Origin: Anaerolineae bacterium
GTDB taxonomy: Bacteria; Chloroflexota; Anaerolineae; Aggregatilineales; Phototrophicaceae
DNA length: 64,000 bases
Assembly (NCBI GenBank): GCA_019912965.1
Contig: JAIOHM010000236.1
Location: 1 to 64,000, forward strand
Direction: 5' to 3'
This document shows, piece after piece, positions 16,629 through 24,786 of the stretch; the stretch's first letter is position 1, and every line of letters starts with the position of its first letter. The notes under the pieces were generated by a model that saw only the letters and a program-made list of their open reading frames with translations, made no database searches and was not told where the DNA came from. The translations under genes and the position numbers were made by a program.

Positions 16629-18219
16629 AGACCACTACACTGCCATAGCGGAAAACAGGAGTTAGTGAATCAAGGCAGTTTGTGTGCCCCAATAATTCCT
16701 CCTGTGGGCCAAGAATAATATAATCCACGTGATAATCATCCAGCAATTCAATGCATTCTGCTGCCGATTCACCCGCATACCAACGCTCCATAGCAGCCCT
16801 TTTTACGTTGGCATCCAGCGTTTCATACGGATGACCATAAACCACTCGTGTACCAACCCAACCCGGAATCCACACACTAACTTCCTCAGAAGCCAGAAGC
16901 ACATCATCAGATTGTGTACGTGTGCGGAGCCACTGAAAAGCAACCGCATAATCCCGATTTAAAAATGGCCCAACAGACACATTCAGATTCAGCACCAGCA
17001 ACACTACATAACTTGCCACCATCAATGGGACTATCAAAATCAGCAGACGATAACGCCAGCGTCGATTAATATACTGGAACCAGAAACCCTCTAGGGCACG
17101 TGCAGCAAAATAGGCTATAGGGATCATCATCCCAGCCGCGAAACGACGTTGAACATTCGTCGGGAAATAGATTGCGACCACAATAACAACTAACCACAAC
17201 AGCATAAAACGATCGCCATCCTGATCAAACTGGCGAATCGACCGCACAATACCAGGTACAGCCATTGCAAGTGGAACACCCAATCCTAACATCATCACCA
17301 ATAAGGATGGCGATGGTGTTAAATTCTGCTGATTCCATTCCCCAACGACCGGGTTATAGGTAACAATCGCGGCATAATACACCGCGATGGGCAATGCAGG
17401 TAGAACAATTACCAGTAACCATCGCATCTCACGCATTTTGAATTCACGCTGATGCAACCAGTAACCCAATACATAAAGCGCAATCGCGAACCCAAAAGGC
17501 AATAATGCCTGAGGATACAATAAAGCCAACACAAAACTGAGTAAACCACCAATCAACCCACCATTGTTCACATTAGGATCATCATTCACACCCGGTCGAA
17601 ATGCAGAAATGCAGACACTCGCAAGCAATGCTAAGCAGGCTAAAGTCAATGGAAAATGGACATTTACAAGGCTGCTGTAAAAAGGAAAAATTTCGGGAAT
17701 TGTAAGATCAGGGAAAGCATTATCACCTGTCAGGGGCCAAAACAACCAACCTAAACCCGAACCAATGGATGCAATCGTAAAAAAAATACGCCGCGCACGA
17801 ATTTTCTGGGTATGAGGCCAGATTGTCGCCGCCAGATGATAGAGCGCCATATACATAATGAGCGAAGCAACCACCCGTGCTACATGAAACAATGCAATAG
17901 GTGGTATGCCAGTTACACTGGCGAGATGACCTAGTGCGGGATAAATGACCTGAATAAGCACACCTGGATGCGGCTCAGATGTGTGCCAGAAGTGGATCAA
18001 CCAAGAGCCTTCCGCACCCTGCGCCATCTTCGATAGATAAGTCGCGCCATCGCGATAGTTGTTTAGCACACCCATGAACTGCCATTGATCACCCGCGACG
18101 CCGCTGAAAGCGACCCAAAGAAAGGGCGAAAAAGCCAGCAAGACCAATGTGCTCCCAAATAAAACCACCCAACGCCATTCCGCTGGAGTAATATGTACTG
18201 CATCGCGTGATGATTGCAT
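16618..18219 (-). CDS. Large multi-pass membrane protein, GT-C-like (EPHPG-loop family), paralogue of 632-2245
   Basis: 533 residues, about ten helices. After the first helix the loop contains NNYRDGATYLSKMAQGAEG and HTSEPHPGVLIQ. The spacing and the (E/A)HPG motif match the gene at 632-2245, as does the C-terminal soluble domain, so these are two paralogues in one block. It is the first gene of a four-gene minus-strand operon (EPHPG protein, two YfhO-like proteins, sugar transferase). No family with known chemistry is certain; GT-C is the best guess. Confidence 0.76.
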   Translation of the reverse strand: MQSSRDAVHITPAEWRWVVLFGSTLVLLAFSPFLWVAFSGVAGDQWQFMGVLNNYRDGATYLSKMAQGAEGSWLIHFWHTSEPHPGVLIQVIYPALGHLASVTGIPPIALFHVARVVASLIMYMALYHLAATIWPHTQKIRARRIFFTIASIGSGLGWLFWPLTGDNAFPDLTIPEIFPFYSSLVNVHFPLTLACLALLASVCISAFRPGVNDDPNVNNGGLIGGLLSFVLALLYPQALLPFGFAIALYVLGYWLHQREFKMREMRWLLVIVLPALPIAVYYAAIVTYNPVVGEWNQQNLTPSPSLLVMMLGLGVPLAMAVPGIVRSIRQFDQDGDRFMLLWLVVIVVAIYFPTNVQRRFAAGMMIPIAYFAARALEGFWFQYINRRWRYRLLILIVPLMVASYVVLLVLNLNVSVGPFLNRDYAVAFQWLRTRTQSDDVLLASEEVSVWIPGWVGTRVVYGHPYETLDANVKRAAMERWYAGESAAECIELLDDYHVDYIILGPQEELLGHTNCLDSLTPVFRYGSVVVYAP

Positions 18220-18294
18220 TCAATCCGCCTTCATTGCTTGGGCACGCTTGCCCCTTGATTCAAGCGCGGTGTATACTTTTACAATAACCGAGTT

Positions 18295-18323
18295 TTGACA
18301 CCGCCTGTCATTAAGGCCTTTAT
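18295..18323 (+). promoter_or_regulatory. Candidate promoter for the zinc-ribbon/NACHT operon
   Basis: A perfect TTGACA at 18295 is followed, 17 bases on, by CTTTAT, a poor -10. It lies in the 156-base divergent gap between the glycan operon and the plus-strand operon. A minus-strand TATACA also occurs here at 18271-18276. Confidence 0.3.
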
Positions 18324-18375
18324 CCGCTTGCTCATTTTACACTGAGTTAGGACACACGCCACCAAGAGCGTTTTC

Positions 18376-19083
18376 ATGACACAAGTTGAAGCCCTTTATC
18401 ACCTTCAAGAAATTGACCTGAATTTACTCCAGCGACAAAAACGCTTGAGTGAGATTGCCGCCGCGCTATCCAACAATCAAATTATCCTTGATACTCAACG
18501 CCAGGTTACAGTCGCGGAAAACAAATTAACACCCCAGCAAAGAAAAGTTCGGCAGTTGGAACAGGAAATTCAGTCTAATACCCAGAAAGTCCAACTGACG
18601 GACGAGCAACTTTATAGTGGACGAGTACGCAATCCCAAAGAACTTCAGGATATGCAAAACGAAATTAAATCCTTGAAAAAGCGTAACACCGAACTGGAAG
18701 ATGTTCTGCTGGAAACCATGATGGCAGTTGAGGAAGCCGAAATAGAATTGGCAGATGCTCAAAAACTATTGCAGACTGTTCAGACGTCTTGGGAACAAGA
18801 TCATGCCCAGTTATTGAGCGAACAGGATACGATTAAAGCGGAAATAACCGGATTACAACAAAAACGTCAACAAGCCCTGCCAGCCGTAACCACAGAAAAT
18901 TTGAAAATTTACAACACCCTCCGCCCACGCAAAAACAATCAGCCGATTGCCCTACTGATAAACCAAAGCTGCTCAGTTTGTCGTGTGGAACAGGATATGA
19001 CCATTATTGGAGATGCACGCAAAGGACAAAAATTAACGCATTGTTCAAGCTGCGGACGTATACTATTGTATAGGGGTGGATAA
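18376..19083 (+). CDS. Coiled-coil protein with C4-type zinc ribbon (DUF164 family)
   Basis: 235 residues. Residues 1-165 are a long charged coiled coil (LEIDLNLLQRQKRLSEI, GRVRNPKELQDMQNEIKSLKKR). The C-terminus holds a zinc ribbon with CSVCRVEQ and CSSCGRILL, two CxxC pairs. This is the DUF164/zf-RING_7 layout, widespread in bacteria and commonly annotated as nucleic-acid binding without a firm function. It is encoded 17 bases before the NACHT-like gene and likely co-transcribed with it. Confidence 0.88.
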   Translation: MTQVEALYHLQEIDLNLLQRQKRLSEIAAALSNNQIILDTQRQVTVAENKLTPQQRKVRQLEQEIQSNTQKVQLTDEQLYSGRVRNPKELQDMQNEIKSLKKRNTELEDVLLETMMAVEEAEIELADAQKLLQTVQTSWEQDHAQLLSEQDTIKAEITGLQQKRQQALPAVTTENLKIYNTLRPRKNNQPIALLINQSCSVCRVEQDMTIIGDARKGQKLTHCSSCGRILLYRGG

Positions 19084-19100
19084 AAGCGGAGGGTGGAAAC

Positions 19101-21755
19101 GTGGGTTTTGACGTTGAAAACTTCGGTATTGGTTTACTGACGGGTTGGGCAACTGCTTATGGAGTGTACCGTGTTCGCCATCTCATTAGCTCGGTCGTTC
19201 AATCAGCGTCCCAGCAAGCCAGCAGTGCACAAAATTATGCCACCCAGACTGCCGACAAACGTTATATCAATGATGTTGTGCAAATGGCGCAAACCAGCCA
19301 CTTGGCCGGAGGTTTCACCCAACTTAGTGAAATTTTGGTGGAACCGCGCTTCCTTCCTGCACAAACCTTAGCTGCGCCGCCCGATGATGATGTAATTCGC
19401 AGTGTGTTTCATGTTGTCCCTAACATTTCTGATTACCCTTATTTGGGAGCACCTTACAACCTCGAAACACTCTCAATTGATGATCTGAGCACGGGTGACC
19501 GTGCCCTAGCCTTGCTAGGTAATCCGGGCAGTGGCCGCACGACAGCACTGATGTCAATTCTGTTGCGGGCATTAGGACACGTCGAATTTAACCTCCCAGT
19601 TGACAAAGTACAGCAGCGTATTGATGCCGAAGAAGCTAAACTTGATGATAAACAACGAGCAGTCCGCATCAAAGAACGCTTGGCGATTGAGCAACGGGCT
19701 AAAGAACGCTTGGCGGAAGAACGCGGTCAATCATTTGACACAGATGCTGACGATAAAGCAGGTCTTCATCTCTTCAACCGTTTGATGCCCGTTTATGTCC
19801 ATCTAGCAGACATCAATGTGCGCGATCCCGAATTTTCGAACGAAGTTGATCCAGCTGAGCCTCTGGTACGAGCCGTCCAACGGCAGATGGGACGCGTAGC
19901 GGCAAGCGCACTTCCACGCAATCTTTACCTGCGTTTAAGTCGCGGACAGGTGCTTCTGCTGGTTGATGGCTACGACGATTTACCGGAAAATGAACGTTCT
20001 CGCCAATTGAATTGGTTAGCATCGCTCATGGATGCCTACACCTACAATTTCTTTATTGTCGCAGGGCCTTCCACCGGTTATGGCAACTTGACCAGTCGGT
20101 TGGGGCTAACCCCGATCTTTCTGCGCTCATGGACTGATCAGGATATGGAAAGAGCCGCCGAACGATGGGCTTCAATCTGGCCTGAACTTGCCAGATCACG
20201 CCGCAGTGCTGCTTCCAAGCCTGACGGTGAAACTATTCAACGCGCAAAAACCAATACTCGAGCAACCTCACCATTTGATTTGACGCTCAAAATCTGGGCA
20301 AATTATGCTAATGATACCGAAGCGGCTGGTTTTGAAGGGTGGATACGCGCTTATTTAGCCCGACATCTTCCATCAGGTCAATCACTGGATTTAATCCTGC
20401 CACAAGTCGCACAGGCGGCAGCCCTTCAACTGGATGAGGGCTACATCACGCAGGCTAAATTAACCGAATTGGTGACAGGCAAAATCGCGCCAGAGGCATC
20501 AGCTACAGAGTCCGACGCCAAAACGAAAAAAGTCAAAAAAGAAGCAGCAGAGGATACTAATGCACAAGCCAAATTGCTGGCAATGCTTCAAAAAAGCAGT
20601 TTACTCGTCAACTATACGGGCGGACGTTATCAGTTTAGGCATTTTTTTCTTGCAGCCTATCTTGCCAGTCTTACACTCAAAGATGCCACAACGGAACAAC
20701 TGAGCAACAAATCACTTCTCCCAGCATGGAATCAAGCATTAGCCTATGCAAATCTACACCGTCCAATGGACGAGGTAGTACGTGCCCGGCTGAATATGCC
20801 ACCGGATATGCTCTACCAGAATGCATTGGAGATTGCCAATTGGTTACCATACACTAGTCTTGATACCGCTTGGCGCGGCACATATCTCAAACAATTAGGA
20901 ACAATGTTAGTCGCACCCAGCCAGTACCCATTGCTACGTGAGCGTGCAACCGCAGCACTGGTTGGAACACGTGACAAAAGTGTACTAACACTGTTTCGAC
21001 AAGCTACCCGCAGCCCTAATCCCCATCTTCGTCGTTTGGCATGTTTAGGACTCGGTGCATTTGGGGAACCTGAAGTGGTGAGTGATCTTGTACCACTGCT
21101 CAACGATCAGGATGGCGATGTTCAACTCTCAGCCGCTTTGGGATTGGGCGCAGTCCGAACGGAAGAAGCCCTGACTGCACTGGTTGAAGCCTTTACCGAG
21201 GGTTCGGAACAACTACGGCAGGCCGTCGCCGAAACCTTTGCCGATATTCCTGCTGAAGGCTATCCAGTGCTCTACGATGCCATTCACGATGAGGAGATGA
21301 TGCTTCGTCGGGCGGCTGTATTCGGTCTACGTCGCGTCAAATCTGGTTGGGCGCTCATTTCCATTTATCGTGCCTTCCTGGAAGATGAGCAGTGGTACGT
21401 GCGGTCAGCCGCCCAAATGGCTTTTCAGGAGCTTCAATACGGTAAAGATAATGGGCCACATGGCTATCCCCCACCAGAATCGATCCCTTGGCTAACAGAT
21501 TGGGCAGCCAAACGGGGTGAAAACGTCCCGCCGGGTGAAGGAGCAATCCAAATCCTGATGCGCGCGTTGCAGGAAGGTGAACCCTCAATCCGTCTGTATG
21601 CAGCCGCTAATCTGGGGCAGCTTGGTATGGCTTCAACTGCGCGGTCACTTTATACAGCCTTGCGGGACAAACAAGCTGATGTTCGCGAAGCAGCACATCG
21701 CGCGTTGGCTGAGTTGCAAATGCAAATTGGGGAATCGCTGCCCGCGCCTAATTAA
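19101..21755 (+). CDS. Membrane-anchored NACHT-like STAND NTPase with C-terminal HEAT repeats
   Basis: 884 residues from a GTG start preceded by GGAGGGTGG. Residues 8-25 are a glycine-rich hydrophobic stretch, a possible membrane anchor. The NTPase core has Walker A LGNPGSGRTT (about 139-148), the NACHT-type MPVYVHLADI (229-238), Walker B LLLVDGYDDL (285-294) and a following FFIVAGPSTGYG strand. A highly charged insertion of about 50 residues (KERLAIEQRAKERLAEE) lies between Walker A and the next strand. A Lys-rich linker occurs near residue 475. Residues about 610-880 form HEAT-like repeats (AALVGTRDKSVLTLF, LGAFGEPEVVSDLVPLL, AALGLGAVRTEEALTALVEA). STAND ATPases act as signal-triggered oligomerising switches, and some bacterial NACHT proteins are antiphage. 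No effector domain is visible here. Confidence 0.85.
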   Translation: MGFDVENFGIGLLTGWATAYGVYRVRHLISSVVQSASQQASSAQNYATQTADKRYINDVVQMAQTSHLAGGFTQLSEILVEPRFLPAQTLAAPPDDDVIRSVFHVVPNISDYPYLGAPYNLETLSIDDLSTGDRALALLGNPGSGRTTALMSILLRALGHVEFNLPVDKVQQRIDAEEAKLDDKQRAVRIKERLAIEQRAKERLAEERGQSFDTDADDKAGLHLFNRLMPVYVHLADINVRDPEFSNEVDPAEPLVRAVQRQMGRVAASALPRNLYLRLSRGQVLLLVDGYDDLPENERSRQLNWLASLMDAYTYNFFIVAGPSTGYGNLTSRLGLTPIFLRSWTDQDMERAAERWASIWPELARSRRSAASKPDGETIQRAKTNTRATSPFDLTLKIWANYANDTEAAGFEGWIRAYLARHLPSGQSLDLILPQVAQAAALQLDEGYITQAKLTELVTGKIAPEASATESDAKTKKVKKEAAEDTNAQAKLLAMLQKSSLLVNYTGGRYQFRHFFLAAYLASLTLKDATTEQLSNKSLLPAWNQALAYANLHRPMDEVVRARLNMPPDMLYQNALEIANWLPYTSLDTAWRGTYLKQLGTMLVAPSQYPLLRERATAALVGTRDKSVLTLFRQATRSPNPHLRRLACLGLGAFGEPEVVSDLVPLLNDQDGDVQLSAALGLGAVRTEEALTALVEAFTEGSEQLRQAVAETFADIPAEGYPVLYDAIHDEEMMLRRAAVFGLRRVKSGWALISIYRAFLEDEQWYVRSAAQMAFQELQYGKDNGPHGYPPPESIPWLTDWAAKRGENVPPGEGAIQILMRALQEGEPSIRLYAAANLGQLGMASTARSLYTALRDKQADVREAAHRALAELQMQIGESLPAPN

Positions 21756-22279
21756 CTCGATTCGGGCAGTTGTTCGTTAGCTGAATCGCAGGGAATCACC
21801 CGGTCAAAATCCGTGTGAAAAATGTATTGCTGTTCACCGGCTGAAAGTACAATCCGGTAGCCATCCACCTCACCGGGTGAATAGTTTTCACCGGGAATGG
21901 GGCAACCCAAACTGGTATCTGTCCACACATAAGCCACAACTTCTACAATCTGTACACGGCGTGTGGGCAGATTCAACTCTTGGGCAACGCGTCGCTGCGC
22001 CAAAGCCGCTAATTCGGCTGCCACTGGATCATTCGCCAGTTGCTCATCCAAAGAAGGGGACTGATCTATTGATTCCAGTGTACCGACCGGAGTCATCGCC
22101 AAATCACTCGGACGTGGAAGCTCAAGCGGTGTGCTGGTAACAGGCGCAGACGCAGGCGTATCGGTGATTGTCGGCGGGATAAGTTGCTGCGTCGGTTCTA
22201 CTACAGGTGTACCGCCCGAAGCACAGGCAGCAAGTACCAATAGGATAGCCACAATCACCGATTTGAGCCTGATCGACAA
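21752..22279 (-). CDS. Lipoprotein with a C-terminal hypothetical domain (SLGCP motif)
   Basis: 175 residues. The TTG start is preceded by GAGGAG. The signal peptide ends in a lipobox (VLAACASGG), then a Pro/Thr-rich spacer of about 50 residues. The C-terminal 90 residues (LGCPIPGENYSPGEVDGYRIVL, then YIFHTDF) form a small domain that I recognise in other Chloroflexota and cyanobacterial lipoproteins but cannot name. It is exported and lipid-anchored. The gene is 6 bases after the DUF167 gene and converges with the NACHT-like gene, overlapping its stop by 4 bases. Confidence 0.78.
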   Translation of the reverse strand: MSIRLKSVIVAILLVLAACASGGTPVVEPTQQLIPPTITDTPASAPVTSTPLELPRPSDLAMTPVGTLESIDQSPSLDEQLANDPVAAELAALAQRRVAQELNLPTRRVQIVEVVAYVWTDTSLGCPIPGENYSPGEVDGYRIVLSAGEQQYIFHTDFDRVIPCDSANEQLPESS

Positions 22280-22285
22280 GCGAAA

Positions 22286-22609
22286 CTACTCCTCAGCCTT
22301 TTGACCGCCGAGCTTGGATTCCACATCGGCTGTCGAAATACCTTCAACACTAATCATCTTTTCGCGGCTACCTGCACCAGCCACAATTTCAATGCGCTTT
22401 TTATCCACTTCCAGTTTTTGTGCCAGCAAATTGATAAGTTCTTCATTCGCAGCTGGATCACCCGCTGGTGAAGCCACCAACCGAACCTTCAATGCACCAT
22501 CTTCCTGTGTACCGACAATCTCGGTAGCTACGGCACGTGTCACTACCCGTACTGCAAAAGCAGCACCACCTCTAGCATCTGTAATTTCAAATTTCCGATT
22601 TTGCGACAT
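22286..22609 (-). CDS. DUF167 (YggU-like) family protein
   Basis: 107 residues, near the usual family length of 90-110. It shows the family pattern AVRVVTRAVATEIVG, then LKVRLVASPAGDPAANEELINLLAQKLEV and IEIVAGAGSREKMISVEG. The proline usually found in RVxPRAxK is replaced (VTRAVAT). GAAAGG precedes the ATG. The biochemical role of DUF167 is unknown, but the gene commonly lies near yggT/yggS as here. Confidence 0.87.
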   Translation of the reverse strand: MSQNRKFEITDARGGAAFAVRVVTRAVATEIVGTQEDGALKVRLVASPAGDPAANEELINLLAQKLEVDKKRIEIVAGAGSREKMISVEGISTADVESKLGGQKAEE

Positions 22610-22750
22610 GTTATCGACCTTTCGCCTTTATGTCTCTATTATCGCCAGGATGTTCTCGGCTCAACCATAAGACCTGTATATAGGAGGCAGGCTTTGGGCA
22701 CCCACCGTTTATATACTTTACTGCGAAATAGTCGGGCGCGCTATTGCACT

Positions 22751-23020
22751 TTACAGCACAACTGGAAGCAACCGCATCAATAGCTGAATAATCAGAAATA
22801 CGACCAATGGACTAAAGTCAATCATCGAACTTTGGGGCAGCATTTCTCGTATAGGTCGCAGTACTGGCTCCGTAATATCATAAAGCAGTTGGATGATCGG
22901 GTTGCTACGATCCACATTTGGGAACCAGCTCAAAACAACCCGTGCCAATAGCATCAGCTCAAATAACCACAAAACCAGGAAAATGATTTGAACGACCAAT
23001 CCCACGATATTTAACCTCAC
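22751..23020 (-). CDS. yggT: YggT family membrane protein
   Basis: 89 residues with two hydrophobic helices (VQIIFLVLWLFELMLLARVVLSW and FSPLVVFLIIQLLMRLL) flanking the conserved ILYDITEPVLRPIR-like segment, here LLYDITEPVLRPIREMLP. The GTG start overlaps the yggS stop (GTGA). YggT/YlmG proteins are linked to cell division or membrane-protein organisation in Gram-positives, cyanobacteria and plastids. The 141-base gap before the DUF167 gene shows no clear feature. Confidence 0.9.
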   Translation of the reverse strand: MRLNIVGLVVQIIFLVLWLFELMLLARVVLSWFPNVDRSNPIIQLLYDITEPVLRPIREMLPQSSMIDFSPLVVFLIIQLLMRLLPVVL

Positions 23021-23742
23021 TTCTCTCGTGTACCGAAAATAGCGCGACCAATCCGCACCATCGTTGCGCCTTCTTCAATCGCTACCGGATAATCATCGGT
23101 CATACCCATACTCAAATCCGGCAAGTCAACCTGAAATGATTCTGCCAAACCCAAACGCAGTGCAGTCAATGATGCAAACACCGGTCGAGATTGTTCCATA
23201 TTCTCCACAATCGGTGCCATCGTCATCAAACCCCGTACCCGTAAACCGGGTAACGTTAGAATCTGACCGACTTCTAGCCAAACACTTTCTCGTACTCCTG
23301 GATTGCTTTCCCATCCCGTCGCCCGAATCCCATGCTTCGCTTCTTCCCCAGAAACATTGATTTCCAGAAATATGTTGAGGCGAATATCGCGTTCAACAGC
23401 CAGAGATGATAATTTTCCAGCCAATTTGAAGCTGTCTACCGAATGTACCTGTTGGAACAAAGGAACAATATTCTTTGCTTTTCGGCTTTGAATATGTCCT
23501 ATCATGTGCCACATCAGTAAAACCGACGTTCGAGCATTTACAACTGGGATTTTGTTTTCAGCTTCTTCTACGCGGTTTTCACCAAAATGTTGCACGCCTG
23601 TTGCAACCGCTTCAAGAACCACCTCTGCTGGGTGTGTTTTGCTTACTGCAATTAATGTTACTTCATCAGGATCACGGTTAACCCGAACACATGCCTGTGC
23701 AATAATCTCTTGAACCCGTTTGATATTTTCTGCAATCGTCAT
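23017..23742 (-). CDS. yggS: YggS/PLPBP-family pyridoxal phosphate homeostasis protein
   Basis: 241 residues, a TIM-barrel PLP-binding protein. It shows LIAVSKTHPAEVV with the PLP lysine, HFGENRVEEAENK, WHMIGHIQSRKAK, LEINVSGEEAKHG, GLMTMAP and SMGMTDDYPVAIEEGATMVRIGRAIFG, all diagnostic. The usual LSMGMSxD is SMGMTDD. The family buffers PLP and has no known enzymatic activity. The ATG overlaps the pgeF stop by 4 bases (ATGA), so translation is coupled. Confidence 0.94.
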   Translation of the reverse strand: MTIAENIKRVQEIIAQACVRVNRDPDEVTLIAVSKTHPAEVVLEAVATGVQHFGENRVEEAENKIPVVNARTSVLLMWHMIGHIQSRKAKNIVPLFQQVHSVDSFKLAGKLSSLAVERDIRLNIFLEINVSGEEAKHGIRATGWESNPGVRESVWLEVGQILTLPGLRVRGLMTMAPIVENMEQSRPVFASLTALRLGLAESFQVDLPDLSMGMTDDYPVAIEEGATMVRIGRAIFGTREK

Positions 23743-24518
23743 GGTAAAGACAACACCGCTCCAAAGCGTCCGGTACGCCCTTTTTCCGCCCGATGTGAAA
23801 AAAATTCATCTGTATGAGTTGCCGTGCAAATTTTAGCAATCTCCACCTGTTCTACCCCTGTGCATTCTACATCCAGTTTGTTAGCAGCCCAGAGATCAAA
23901 ATAAGCTGTGCCATCACTGGGATCACGCTGAATTAACCCCTCCACTGTACCAAAGTGGTTATAAACTGCCTGAACAACTTCTTCCCCAACTTGATATTGT
24001 TTTAGGCCAATACTGGGGCCGATACCAACTTGAATATTCGATGGTTTACAACCATATGCCTGAACCATTGTTTGAACGGTATTTGCTCCCACACCCATCA
24101 CAGTACCTCGCCAACCCGCATGTGCAATACCAATCACACCCTGTACAGAGTCATGAAATAGAATGGGGGTGCAATCCGCAAACCGCATCGTAAGTGGGGT
24201 ATCAGGACAATCTGTAACCATACCATCAGCTAATGCCAGCCAACGTCGTTCTAAAACAGGCCCATTGGCAATAATGGTATCTGCACTATGTACCTGCCAT
24301 ACTGTACAAGCACGCATCTGATTTAATTCTAAAGCCTCATACATGAGAACATGATTATGCCGCACAGCCTCAGGTTCATCACCTACATTGCCACCCAGAT
24401 TTAAAGATGCCCAAGGTGCAGGGCTTACCCCACCTTGACGGGTGAAAACACCATGACGCAAATCAGGCCACATTTCAAATTCATAATAAACCAAATCGTT
24501 ATGTTCAACCCGCTGCAA
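23739..24518 (-). CDS. pgeF: PgeF/YlmD-family multicopper-oxidase-fold (laccase domain) enzyme
   Basis: 259 residues from a TTG start. The family's metal-binding triad is present: His in VWQVHSADT, Cys in MRFADCTPILF and His in GIAHAGWRGTV. FFSHRAEKGRTGRFGA near the C-terminus is also typical. E. coli PgeF hydrolyses mis-incorporated L-Ser-containing peptidoglycan precursors; other members act on purine nucleosides. First gene of the pgeF-yggS-yggT set, like the ylm genes beside ftsZ in Gram-positives, but no sepF or ftsZ is seen here. Confidence 0.92.
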   Translation of the reverse strand: MQRVEHNDLVYYEFEMWPDLRHGVFTRQGGVSPAPWASLNLGGNVGDEPEAVRHNHVLMYEALELNQMRACTVWQVHSADTIIANGPVLERRWLALADGMVTDCPDTPLTMRFADCTPILFHDSVQGVIGIAHAGWRGTVMGVGANTVQTMVQAYGCKPSNIQVGIGPSIGLKQYQVGEEVVQAVYNHFGTVEGLIQRDPSDGTAYFDLWAANKLDVECTGVEQVEIAKICTATHTDEFFSHRAEKGRTGRFGAVLSLP

Positions 24519-24625
24519 CCCATTACCTGCCTTCTCAATAACAACGCCGTTTAATATTACAGTCTTTAGGCTTAAAAATCATCTCCTTGATATAGGATTA
24601 CATGAAGTCGGACACGCGGGCTTTC

Positions 24626-24655
24626 TTGCAGTGAAAATCAATTCCGTTGTATACT
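24626..24655 (+). promoter_or_regulatory. Candidate promoter upstream of the response regulator
   Basis: TTGCAG, 18-base spacer, TATACT (5 of 6 to consensus). It lies 132 bases before the ATG at 24787, just upstream of the paired direct repeats. Confidence 0.35.
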
Positions 24656-24673
24656 GCGCTTGAATAGTTGATA

Positions 24674-24703
24674 TGACTAACTTTGTCCGGTATGTGACTA
24701 ACT
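24674..24703 (+). promoter_or_regulatory. Paired direct repeats TGACTAACT, candidate regulator-binding sites
   Basis: TGACTAACT occurs at 24674-24682 and again at 24695-24703. The centre-to-centre distance is 21 bases, exactly two helical turns. The pair lies between a candidate promoter and a NarL/DegU-type regulator gene. This is a layout expected for autoregulation by a dimer pair, but binding is not shown. Confidence 0.45.
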
Positions 24704-24786
24704 CAGGTCATTCATAACAGTAGATAGTCACGTTTCCCCATGCTGATTAAGTCATGCATGGGTGTCCAAAATTGCGAGGATTCTCG

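Noticed and set aside
19101-21755. Calling the NACHT/HEAT gene an antiphage system
   Set aside because: No defence island, effector domain or mobile element is around it; the architecture alone does not establish defence.
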